From Cyanobacteria bacterium UBA11372 (GTDB lineage: Bacteria; Cyanobacteriota; Cyanobacteriia; Cyanobacteriales; Aerosakkonemataceae): a DNA stretch of 9,071 nt. Below are positions 1-5,978 of the stretch, in pieces. A program made the translations under genes and the position numbers. The DNA lies in contig DNGG01000096.1 of the NCBI GenBank assembly GCA_003486675.1, forward strand, positions 1 to 9,071, written 5' to 3'. Every line of letters begins with the position of its first letter. Positions within the stretch are counted from its first letter, which is position 1. The notes beneath the pieces are model-generated. The model did no database searches. It saw only the letters and a program-made list of their open reading frames with translations, and was not told the origin of the DNA.

Positions 1-30
1 AAAGTAAAGAAATATTTCAGGGTTTGGGGT

Positions 31-3000
31 ATGAAACGCATTGTTCTAATCGCTGGGTTTGAATCCTTCAACGCTGACTTGTACCGGAAAGCTGCACAGT
101 TAGCGACTTCCCGCTGTTCCGACTTGGATGTGCGGGTGTTTAGCGATCGCGCCCTCACAATTTCACCGGAAGTCGTCGCCGACGCCCTCGAAGGCGCGGA
201 TGTCTTCTTCGCCAGTCTCATCTTTGATTATGACCAAGTGATGTGGTTGCGCGAAAGAGTGCAGCAAATCCCCATCCGCCTCGTGTTCGAGTCCGCCTTA
301 GAATTGATGAGTTTAACTCAAATTGGTGGCTTCAAAATTGGTGATAAACCCAAAGGAATGCCCAAACCCGTTAAATTCATTTTAGATAAATTCAGCAACG
401 GCAAAGAAGAAGACAAACTCGCCGGTTATATCAGCTTCCTGAAAGTGGGGCCGAAACTATTAAAATACATCCCAGTACAAAAAGTCCAAGACTTGCGAAA
501 CTGGCTAATTATTTACGGTTATTGGAATGCTGGCGGCACAGATAATGTCGCCGCTATGTTTTGGACAATCGCCGAAAAATATCTGGAATTAAAAGTAGGA
601 GAAATTCCGCCCCCTATCGAAACACCCAATATGGGTTTGTTACATCCCGATTATCAAGGCTATTTTGAATCTCCCCGCAAATATCTGGAATGGTATCAGC
701 AGAGAAAACCCACACAACCAATTACCGATTACCAATTACCAATTACCAAACCAGTAGTTGGAATTTTGCTTTATCGCAAACACGTTGTAACCAAACAGCC
801 TTATATTCCCAAATTAATTAACTACTTTGAGCAAGCAGGACTGATACCCTTACCTATTTTTATTAACGGCGTTGAAGGGCATGTCGCCGTGCGCGATTGG
901 ATGACAACTCAATATGAAATAACTCAACGTCAACTCGGTAATATTGAAACACCTTCTCTATCTAACGAAGCAGCCCAAGTAGATGCTATAGTTTCTACCA
1001 TCGGATTTCCCCTCGTAGGTGGCCCTGCGGGTTCAATGGAAGCAGGAAGGCAAATAGAAGTAGCCCGACGAATTTTGACTGCCAAGAATATACCTTACAT
1101 TGTTGCCGCACCCTTGCTAATTCAAGATATCCATTCTTGGACGCGCCAAGGTATTGGAGGGTTGCAAAGTGTCGTATTATATGCACTGCCAGAATTAGAT
1201 GGAGCCATCGATACAGTGCCATTAGGCGGTTTAGTTGGAGAAGATATTTATCTGATTCCCGAACGAGTCAAACGTTTAACTGGCAGATTGAAAAATTGGA
1301 TTAAATTAAGACAAAAAGATGCTTTAGAGCGCAAAGTTGCCATTCTTCTCTACGGTTTCCCGCCAGGATATGGTGCAGTAGGAACGGCGGCATTATTAAA
1401 CGTACCGCGCAGTTTGATCAAATTACTCCAAGCACTTAAAGAACAAGGTTATACTATCGGCGAATTACCAGAAGATGGAGAAGAATTAATCCGCCGCGTT
1501 AAAGCAGCAGATGAACCTCAAATTCGTAGCAAAAAAGAGGAACCAGTTATTGACTCGATACTTGATGGAAATGAATACAACACTGTCAATGCCAAAACTC
1601 TAGATAAATGGCTGGGATACCTACTCACAACCCGAATCGAAAAGCAGTGGAAATCTCTCACAAGCAGCGGCATCAAAACCTACGGAGATGAGTATTATAT
1701 CGGCGGTATCGAGTTAGGAAATATTTGGATCGGCGTGCAACCACCATTGGGAATTGCAGGCGACCCCATGCGACTAATGTTTGAACGCGATATGACGCCC
1801 CATCCTCAATATGCGGCTTTTTATAAATGGTTGCAAAATGAGTTTCAAGCCGATGCTGTGGTTCACTTTGGAATGCACGGGACGGTTGAATGGTTGCCCG
1901 GATCTCCGTTAGGAAATACAGGGTATTCTTGGCCTGATATTTTATTGGGAGATATTCCTAATTTGTATATCTATGCCGCGAATAATCCGTCTGAATCTAT
2001 CCTGGCAAAGCGTCGCGGTTATGGGGTGCTGATTTCTCACAATGTGCCGCCTTACGGGAGGGCGGGGTTGTATAAGGAATTGGTGGCACTGCGAGATTTA
2101 ATTGCGGAATATCGAGAAGATCCGCAAAAGAATTACGCGCTTAAGGAAGCGATTTGTAAGAAGGTTGTCGATACGGGATTGGATGCGGATTGTGCGTTTG
2201 AGGATGCTAAAAAGTTGGGGATTGCGTTTACGCCGGAGAATGTCCGGATGTTTAGCGCTCATGCATTTAATGAGTATTTAGTCAAGTTGTACGAGTATTT
2301 GCAAGTGTTGGAAACTCGTCTGTTTTCTTCGGGGTTGCATACGTTGGGTGAACCTCCGACTAATGAGGAGTTGGCATCGTATTTTGATGCTTATTTTGGA
2401 GAGGAAAAGAACGAACCGCGAAGACGCGAAGAACGCGAAGAGGAAGAGAGGAAGATTCGCGATTTGTTGGGGCAAAATACGGATGAGTTGAGGAATTTAT
2501 TGCGGGGGTTGAATGGGGAGTATATTCCGCCTGCACCGGGGGGCGATTTGTTGCGAGATGGTGCGGGTGTTTTGCCTACGGGGCGGAATATTCATGCTTT
2601 AGATCCTTATAGGATGCCTTCTGCTGGTGCTTATGAACGGGGGCGGGAAATTGGGCGGAAAATTATTGCTCAACATCTGGAAGAATATGGGGAGTATCCG
2701 GAGACGGTTGCTGTGATGTTGTGGGGGTTGGATGCGATTAAAACTAAGGGTGAATCTTTGGGGATTTTGTTAGAGTTGGTGGGGGCAGAACCCGTCAAGG
2801 AAGGTACGGGGAGGATTGTGCGTTATGAGTTGAAATCTTTGGCGGAACTTGGGCATCCTCGGATTGATGTATTGGCTAATCTTTCGGGGATTTTTCGGGA
2901 TAGTTTTGTCAATATTATTGAGTTGTTGGACGATCTGTTTCAACGGGCGGCGGATGCGGATGAACCGGAGGAGATGAATTTTATTCGGAAGCATGTTTTG

Positions 3001-3753
3001 GGGATGCGATCGCAAAATATCCCCAATCCCACGGCGCGTCTATTCTCGAACCCCGCTGGCGATTTTGGTTCTCTAGTAAATGAGCAAGTTACCGACGGAA
3101 ATTGGGAGTCGGGGGAAGAATTAGCAGGTACTTGGGAAAGTCGCAATGCCTTCAGTTATGGCAGAAATGATAAAGGTCAATCTCGCAAGCAAGTGTTAAA
3201 CCAGCTATTGCAAACTACCCGTCGCGTGGTGCAAGAAATTGATTCTGTTGAATATGGCTTAACCGATATTCAAGAATATTATGCCAATACGGGTGGTTTG
3301 AAGAAGGCGGCGGAGAAACAGCAAGGTAAGAAAGTTAATGCTAGTTTTGTGGAAAGTTTCTCGAAAGATACAACCCCGCGTAATTTAGAAGATTTACTGA
3401 GGATGGAATATCGCACGAAGTTATTAAATCCCAAATGGGCAGATGCAATGGCGAATCAAGGTAGCGGCGGCGCGTATGAAATTTCCCAACGCATGACGGC
3501 GTTAATTGGGTGGGGCGGTACGGCTGATTTTACCGATAATTGGGTTTACGATCAAGCTGCGGATACCTATGCTTTAGATGCAGAAATGGCGAAAAAATTG
3601 CGCGAAGCAAATCCGGAAGCTTTTCGCAATATTGTCGGCAGAATGTTAGAAGCACATGGGCGGGGTTTTTGGGAAGCCGATCCTGAGAAGTTGCAGAAGT
3701 TACGTGAATTGTACGAGTTGACAGATGAAGAATTGGAAGGTGTGACAATTTGA
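31..3753 (+). CDS. chlH: Magnesium chelatase H subunit-like protein (ChlH/BchH family, short paralog)
   Basis: The H subunit of Mg-chelatase binds protoporphyrin IX. With the ATPase subunits ChlI and ChlD it inserts Mg2+, the first committed step to chlorophyll. Residues 1-165 look like the N-terminal H-subunit domain (DUF3479-type), and about 175-1215 form the CobN/Mg-chelatase body. The signature HFGMHGTVEWLPG is at 612-624, with H612, H616 and E620 as the family's conserved polar residues, followed by an NNPSE segment. There is no signal peptide or membrane helix, which fits a soluble or membrane-associated enzyme. From family knowledge, the main cyanobacterial ChlH is about 1330 residues, so 1240 suggests the second, shorter paralog, whose role (Mg-chelatase isoform or another metallochelatase) the sequence does not settle. 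True CobN starts differently. The ATG has only a weak upstream purine stretch (AGGG, 19-22). chlI, chlD and gun4 are not in the window. Two linkers, at residues about 230-241 and 791-810, are encoded by repeat DNA. The family assignment is firm; the exact paralog is not. Confidence 0.93.
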   Translation: MKRIVLIAGFESFNADLYRKAAQLATSRCSDLDVRVFSDRALTISPEVVADALEGADVFFASLIFDYDQVMWLRERVQQIPIRLVFESALELMSLTQIGGFKIGDKPKGMPKPVKFILDKFSNGKEEDKLAGYISFLKVGPKLLKYIPVQKVQDLRNWLIIYGYWNAGGTDNVAAMFWTIAEKYLELKVGEIPPPIETPNMGLLHPDYQGYFESPRKYLEWYQQRKPTQPITDYQLPITKPVVGILLYRKHVVTKQPYIPKLINYFEQAGLIPLPIFINGVEGHVAVRDWMTTQYEITQRQLGNIETPSLSNEAAQVDAIVSTIGFPLVGGPAGSMEAGRQIEVARRILTAKNIPYIVAAPLLIQDIHSWTRQGIGGLQSVVLYALPELDGAIDTVPLGGLVGEDIYLIPERVKRLTGRLKNWIKLRQKDALERKVAILLYGFPPGYGAVGTAALLNVPRSLIKLLQALKEQGYTIGELPEDGEELIRRVKAADEPQIRSKKEEPVIDSILDGNEYNTVNAKTLDKWLGYLLTTRIEKQWKSLTSSGIKTYGDEYYIGGIELGNIWIGVQPPLGIAGDPMRLMFERDMTPHPQYAAFYKWLQNEFQADAVVHFGMHGTVEWLPGSPLGNTGYSWPDILLGDIPNLYIYAANNPSESILAKRRGYGVLISHNVPPYGRAGLYKELVALRDLIAEYREDPQKNYALKEAICKKVVDTGLDADCAFEDAKKLGIAFTPENVRMFSAHAFNEYLVKLYEYLQVLETRLFSSGLHTLGEPPTNEELASYFDAYFGEEKNEPRRREEREEEERKIRDLLGQNTDELRNLLRGLNGEYIPPAPGGDLLRDGAGVLPTGRNIHALDPYRMPSAGAYERGREIGRKIIAQHLEEYGEYPETVAVMLWGLDAIKTKGESLGILLELVGAEPVKEGTGRIVRYELKSLAELGHPRIDVLANLSGIFRDSFVNIIELLDDLFQRAADADEPEEMNFIRKHVLGMRSQNIPNPTARLFSNPAGDFGSLVNEQVTDGNWESGEELAGTWESRNAFSYGRNDKGQSRKQVLNQLLQTTRRVVQEIDSVEYGLTDIQEYYANTGGLKKAAEKQQGKKVNASFVESFSKDTTPRNLEDLLRMEYRTKLLNPKWADAMANQGSGGAYEISQRMTALIGWGGTADFTDNWVYDQAADTYALDAEMAKKLREANPEAFRNIVGRMLEAHGRGFWEADPEKLQKLRELYELTDEELEGVTI
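718..749 (+). repeat. Heptamer tandem repeat (CCAATTA) inside the chlH-like gene
   Basis: Four consecutive 7-bp units, CCAATTA, CCGATTA, CCAATTA and CCAATTA, are followed by a partial unit CCAA. They encode the linker PITDYQLPITKP at residues 230-241 of the H-subunit protein. Short tandem heptamer repeats are typical of intergenic DNA in filamentous cyanobacteria, so a coding copy is notable. Because 7 is not a multiple of 3, gain or loss of one unit would shift the frame. Confidence 0.8.
2417..2441 (+). repeat. CGCGAAGA tandem repeat encoding a charged linker in the chlH-like gene
   Basis: The octamer CGCGAAGA occurs at 2417-2424, 2425-2432 and 2434-2441. It encodes the highly charged stretch PRRREEREEEER at about residues 796-807. 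A GCGAAGACGCGAAG-type repeat is, as I recall, common between genes in filamentous cyanobacteria. The protein segment therefore looks like an insertion of repeat DNA into a surface linker that stayed in frame. Confidence 0.7.
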
Positions 3754-3760
3754 TTGGTAG

Positions 3761-3787
3761 GGTGCGTTAGCGATAGCGTAACGCACC
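3761..3787. repeat. Short hairpin repeat after the chlH-like gene
   Basis: A perfect 9-bp inverted repeat, GGTGCGTTA (3761-3769) and TAACGCACC (3779-3787), closes a 9-base loop GCGATAGCG. It starts 7 bases after the stop codon. No T-run follows, so it is not a classical intrinsic terminator, although it may protect the mRNA 3' end. As I recall, this hairpin type is a common interspersed repeat in cyanobacterial genomes. Confidence 0.7.
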
Positions 3788-3839
3788 ATCTAACTAGCCA
3801 ATATTGTTATTCTGAAATCTTGCATCAATGGCATTACCC

Positions 3840-4019
3840 GCCAGGGATTAAAATCCCTGGCTAATAGCTAAAGTCCTCTCAAGAGGACTGATGAGCAATT
3901 TCAGTCCACGTAGGGGCGAAGCATTCGGACGACAAATTGTTGGTTTCGCCAAAAGATTTCGCACCGAATGCTTCGCCCGTACAACTTTAGCTATTAGCTG
4001 GGAAATTTATTTCCCAGCT
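3840..4019. repeat. Composite palindromic repeat element (outer layer)
   Basis: The element is a set of stacked inverted repeats. A 14-bp perfect outer stem pairs CTAATAGCTAAAGT (3861-3874) with 3984-3997. To its left is a hairpin with CCAGGGATT (3841-3849) and AATCCCTGG (3852-3860). Inside lies AGTCCTCT (3872-3879) with AGAGGACT (3882-3889). To its right is an 11-bp hairpin, AGCTGGGAAAT (3996-4006) with ATTTCCCAGCT (4009-4019). The arms are near perfect and no transposase gene is present, so it resembles a non-autonomous interspersed repeat (MITE-like). A second element is nested at 3910-3982. No protein is credible here. Confidence 0.75.
3910..3982. repeat. Inner inverted-repeat element nested in the composite repeat
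   Basis: A 73-bp unit is bounded by GTA-G-GGGCGAAGCATTCGG (3910-3928) and its complement CCGAATGCTTCGCCC-G-TAC (3964-3982). The core is 15 bp of perfect pairing with a single G/G mismatch near the end. The 35-bp centre contains a short ACAAATTGT palindrome. It sits inside the outer 14-bp stem of the surrounding repeat, which suggests one repeat inserted into another. Confidence 0.7.
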
Positions 4020-4035
4020 GGTGAGTGCTTCTCAG

Positions 4036-4293
4036 CTAAGAATTCTGAGTCATCCACATCCGAATTTCATCGCTAGTCATGCTCATGAAATGCGGTATTT
4101 GTCTTTTATCCATCCCTAAACTCTCAGCTTGAGTGAGGGCTTTAGCAACAAGCTGGCGATGTGGCTGTATATCAACATCGTTGTATAGCCGATCAACCAT
4201 CTTTGCTAATTCAAAACCATGAGGATGGTCAAGCAACTTTTCAAGCAGCTCTAGAGGATTTCGAGATTCATTTTGTTTCATTGAATTTCTCAT
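4036..4293 (-). CDS. Small protein of unknown function (85 residues)
   Basis: I do not recognise this protein. It is hydrophilic, without a signal peptide or membrane helix, and looks mostly helical: NPLELLEKLLDHPHGFELAK (12-31), then a segment with LYNDVDIQPHRQLVAKALTQ, and a Met-rich end. The ATG at 4291-4293 has no clear Shine-Dalgarno. An in-frame ATG at 4279-4281 (residue 5) has GAGA about 6 bases upstream and may be the real start, giving 81 residues. It is transcribed leftward, away from the toxin-antitoxin pair and separated from it by about 500 bp, so I see no operon. The stop TAG lies 17 bases from the edge of the composite repeat. A role as an orphan small regulator or antitoxin is possible, but nothing in the sequence demonstrates it. 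Codon use and composition look gene-like, and no competing frame is better. Confidence 0.6.
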   Translation of the reverse strand: MRNSMKQNESRNPLELLEKLLDHPHGFELAKMVDRLYNDVDIQPHRQLVAKALTQAESLGMDKRQIPHFMSMTSDEIRMWMTQNS

Positions 4294-4581
4294 TTAATTT
4301 TGGGGTAACGTTCTGTAATTTTGGGCTTTACTAGGTGAAATAAAAGCTTGACTTTCAAGGGTTGGTACTCCATATAAGCTGATAGCCAAGCTATATCTAT
4401 ATTAAAGCCACTTTTTCACATTAGTCAAATACCAAAAAGGACGATTTTTAGGCATTTTCTATCAAAAATACCACTTAATCGCCCTCGCATAAAAATTTTC
4501 ACCTTGTAACGCCCTAGAACACCCTAGAGCTACTGCTTTTTCCCTAAGTACCAATTAGGAATTTAAGCAATTTCTTATAGA

Positions 4582-4615
4582 TGTCAAGACTTGACACTTT
4601 GTGTCAACCTTGACA
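4582..4615. promoter_or_regulatory. Array of four alternating TGTCAA / TTGACA half-sites
   Basis: Within 34 bp there are TGTCAA (4582), TTGACA (4591), TGTCAA (4602) and TTGACA (4610). They form two inverted pairs: TGTCAAG-A-CTTGACA and TTGACAC-TTT-GTGTCAA. They also give a 10-bp direct repeat CTTGACACTT (4590-4599 and 4609-4618) at a 19-bp period, close to two helical turns. This is the layout expected for cooperative binding of dimeric regulators. The TTGACA units also match a -35 box, but I see no well-spaced -10 and no nearby rightward gene. Confidence 0.5.
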
Positions 4616-4633
4616 CTTACATAATATAGCACG

Positions 4634-4651
4634 ATTTCCAAATTTGGAAAT
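4634..4651. repeat. Perfect 18-bp palindrome ATTTCCAAATTTGGAAAT
   Basis: This is an uninterrupted 18-bp palindrome with no spacer, 19 bp to the right of the TGTCAA/TTGACA array. A continuous two-fold palindrome of this kind is typical of a protein binding site rather than an RNA hairpin. Its partner is unknown. Confidence 0.5.
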
Positions 4652-4716
4652 AAGCGCTGACTGCGGAAATTCTCATTACTAGGCATTTCAACAAAAATTC
4701 ACCAGTGAATCCCAGG

Positions 4717-4752
4717 GCGATCGCACCCTACCCCATATCTCAACTGCCGTAG
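4717..4752 (-). repeat. Partial copy of the HIP1-linked repeat, just downstream of the PIN gene
   Basis: Starting at a HIP1 octamer (4717-4724), this stretch shares CTACCCC (4728-4734) and CAACTGCCG (4741-4749) with the copy that forms the 3' end of the PIN gene (4795-4842). It shares HIP1 plus CAYCCTACCCC with the copy after the ribbon-helix-helix gene (6647-6715). Read on the minus strand it would encode LRQLRYG, close to the LRQLCYG near the end of the PIN protein, but in a different frame and past its stop. It looks like a truncated duplicate. Confidence 0.55.
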
Positions 4753-4762
4753 TCTAGCCGCA

Positions 4763-4782
4763 AATTTTCAGATCTGAAAATT
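4763..4782. terminator. Perfect 20-bp palindrome just past the PIN gene, possible weak terminator
   Basis: AATTTTCAGATCTGAAAATT is perfectly self-complementary and lies 5 bases beyond the stop codon of the leftward PIN gene. In RNA it would fold with a minimal GATC loop. The stem is AT-rich and followed by only a short T stretch, so it is a poor intrinsic terminator. It could equally be a DNA binding site. Confidence 0.35.
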
Positions 4783-4787
4783 CAAAT

Positions 4788-5363
4788 TCAGAAACTACCC
4801 CCATAACACAACTGCCGCAACAGACTGACCGACTGCGGCAGTCCTTGATTTATCAGCGTTTCCAGATACTCATCAGGCGTTTTCGGTGGATTTCTTAGCC
4901 GCAGCCGTTGTGTTTGGGCGGCTTGGCAAACTGCGTCGGAATTAAGGTCAAGCAAGCGTAAGATAAATCTATCGGGGTGTATTGCTCGAATGTTGTACGG
5001 TGCAAGAATCTCGTTCGGAAAATCACTCAGATTAAAAGTGACGATGAAACCCGCTCGAGAACGAATTGCCGCTGCGAAGACATGAGAATCGCCTGGATCT
5101 GGAAGCTGCAATTGTGGAATTAATTCTTCATAGTCTGTCACCAAACAATTTTTAACGTGTGCATTCATCAAATTTTTGGTTCTTGTAACCTGTTCCAGCG
5201 TCAGATCTGGACGGTTTTGCAGTACATTTCTCATCCATTCCGAGTGAATTTCCTCTGTCCACCGAGCCTCAAAAACAGAGGTAAGTGCTAACTCAACCAA
5301 AAAATCCCGTAGAGGTGCTGAATACAAGACATTGGCATCATAGACAACAATTAAATCTGTCAT
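4788..5363 (-). CDS. PIN-domain toxin (VapC-like, PIN_3 family ribonuclease)
   Basis: PIN-domain toxins are Mg2+-dependent endoribonucleases that cleave RNA and arrest growth unless bound by a partner antitoxin. The 191-residue protein has the expected acidic residues: D9 in VVYDANVLYS, E38 and E42 in TEEIHSEW, D89 and D92 in LPDPGDSHVF, and D114 in VTFNLSDFP. The N-terminal strand with YDAN and the TFNLSDFP strand are typical of the PIN_3 type that pairs with excisionase-like proteins. About 60 C-terminal residues, ending near LPQSVSLLRQL, follow the PIN core. The gene begins 3 bases after the antitoxin stop and shows no strong Shine-Dalgarno, so translational coupling is likely. The last codons lie inside a HIP1-linked repeat (4795-4842) that recurs elsewhere in the window. 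All catalytic acids are present, so the toxin is probably intact. The RNA target cannot be read from sequence. Confidence 0.85.
   Translation of the reverse strand: MTDLIVVYDANVLYSAPLRDFLVELALTSVFEARWTEEIHSEWMRNVLQNRPDLTLEQVTRTKNLMNAHVKNCLVTDYEELIPQLQLPDPGDSHVFAAAIRSRAGFIVTFNLSDFPNEILAPYNIRAIHPDRFILRLLDLNSDAVCQAAQTQRLRLRNPPKTPDEYLETLINQGLPQSVSLLRQLCYGGSF
4795..4842 (-). repeat. Copy of the HIP1-linked repeat that forms the 3' end of the PIN gene
   Basis: This stretch matches 6658-6705 at 39 of 48 positions without gaps. It contains an inverted repeat, ACTGCCGCA (4811-4819) and TGCGGCAGT (4834-4842). On the minus strand it encodes the tail LPQSVSLLRQLCYGG of the PIN protein, so the same sequence serves as coding DNA here and as a terminator-like hairpin after the ribbon-helix-helix gene. 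Confidence 0.65.
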
Positions 5364-5366
5364 AGT

Positions 5367-5837
5367 TTAATCGTACAGACCCATTGCTTGGGATTCAGCA
5401 ACCAGTTCATCCATAATTTGATCGCGTCTCGCGTCATCCTGCTTTTTATATTCAATTACATCTTGGTAGCTCATCAGGTGAATGTTTCCCTCTATTTTGT
5501 AGGGAATTTTGCCAGAGTTCATTAATTCCCATACTTGGTGACGGGTGATACCCAAAATGTCAGCGGCTTGATAATCTGCGAGTTCTTTTGTATACGGTTT
5601 AATTTTGACCGGGTGTTCCATCCCCGTATGTACTAAAATCTCCACCAAGAGTTGCATGACATGAGCCGGAATTTCAATGGTTTTTCCGTTAGTTTCATCT
5701 TCCATCAGTTTGATGGTGCAACTGCCTTCTCGATTTTCTAAATAAGATGCCAAAATGTGGCTACTCTCTAGTGCCATAGCCGCTTCTGATTCGGTTGGTA
5801 AAATCGGGTCGCCAATTCGATAACGAGGAAGTTTCAT
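5367..5837 (-). CDS. Excisionase-like HTH antitoxin of the PIN toxin
   Basis: This 156-residue protein has a helix-turn-helix of the excisionase/MerR-like (HTH_17) type at residues about 86-130: ADYQAADILGITRHQVWELM, then a wing with GKIPYKIEGN, then a SYQDVIEYKK helix. Residues 1-80 form a separate N-terminal region with a helical segment near 56-72. In this two-gene family the DNA-binding protein neutralises the downstream PIN toxin and represses its own operon; that role is inferred from the pairing. The acidic C-terminal tail (DDARRDQIMDELVAESQ) could be the toxin-contacting end. It is the first gene of a leftward operon with the toxin, separated by 3 bases. The start ATG has no good Shine-Dalgarno, but no better start exists nearby. 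A candidate operator lies at 5880-5893. Confidence 0.82.
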   Translation of the reverse strand: MKLPRYRIGDPILPTESEAAMALESSHILASYLENREGSCTIKLMEDETNGKTIEIPAHVMQLLVEILVHTGMEHPVKIKPYTKELADYQAADILGITRHQVWELMNSGKIPYKIEGNIHLMSYQDVIEYKKQDDARRDQIMDELVAESQAMGLYD

Positions 5838-5863
5838 ATTAGTTTGCTGCCAAATTCTAGTGA

Positions 5864-5956
5864 GCGATCGCCATCATTTTAGCAATTGTGCTATACATGC
5901 GATCGCAACCCCAAAACACAACTGGGCGATCGCATCCAACATCGACACGCGATCGC
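5864..5956. repeat. Cluster of four HIP1 octamers upstream of the antitoxin gene
   Basis: GCGATCGC occurs at 5864-5871, 5899-5906, 5926-5933 and 5949-5956, four copies in 93 bp, against single isolated copies at 143, 3006, 4717 and 6647. HIP1 is an abundant cyanobacterial octamer and a DNA methylation target. From 5899 the sequence (GCGATCGCA, CCCC, AACACAACTG) resembles the beginning of the HIP1-linked repeat found at 4717 and 6647. The cluster fills most of the gap between the antitoxin start and the end of the next small gene. Confidence 0.85.
5880..5893. promoter_or_regulatory. Inverted repeat TAGCA-CAAT-TGCTA, candidate antitoxin operator
   Basis: Five-bp arms (TAGCA and TGCTA) separated by 4 bases lie about 43-56 bp upstream of the antitoxin start, between the first two HIP1 sites. 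The position fits autoregulation by the HTH antitoxin. The arms are short, no -35/-10 pair is clear, and the assignment is inference only. Confidence 0.3.
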
Positions 5957-5978
5957 TCTCAATCCGCTTAATGATTCA

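Larger units (their letters stand above)
4294..4787. other. Gene-poor intergenic region with several palindromes
   Basis: I find no credible coding frame in these 494 bases, which are AT-rich. They hold the TGTCAA/TTGACA array (4582-4615), two perfect palindromes (4634-4651 and 4763-4782), a HIP1 octamer at 4717-4724 beginning a partial repeat copy, and a short direct repeat CCCTAGA (4512-4518 and 4522-4528). The promoter of the 85-residue gene should lie in the left part, but I cannot place it with confidence. Confidence 0.6.

Noticed and set aside
995..1222. Antisense open frames within the chlH-like gene (also at 2278-2475, 2770-3015, 2940-3146 and 3530-3748)
   Set aside because: They are opposite-strand shadows of a strongly conserved protein, with no recognisable domains or ribosome binding sites.
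3888..3910. CTGATGAG motif resembling a hammerhead ribozyme core
   Set aside because: The required GAAA box and the three-stem arrangement are missing downstream. The motif is explained by the end of the AGTCCTCT/AGAGGACT hairpin followed by ATGAG.
3840..4020. CRISPR array
   Set aside because: There are no evenly spaced identical repeats with unique spacers. The repeats are inverted and of several different kinds.
3891..4076. Open frame of 61 codons on the plus strand
   Set aside because: It lies almost entirely inside the nested inverted repeats, its codons simply read the hairpin arms, and no ribosome binding site precedes it.
4582..4640. Standard rightward promoter based on the TTGACA boxes
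   Set aside because: No -10 element lies 16-18 bp downstream of either TTGACA, and no rightward gene follows. The symmetric array fits a binding site better.
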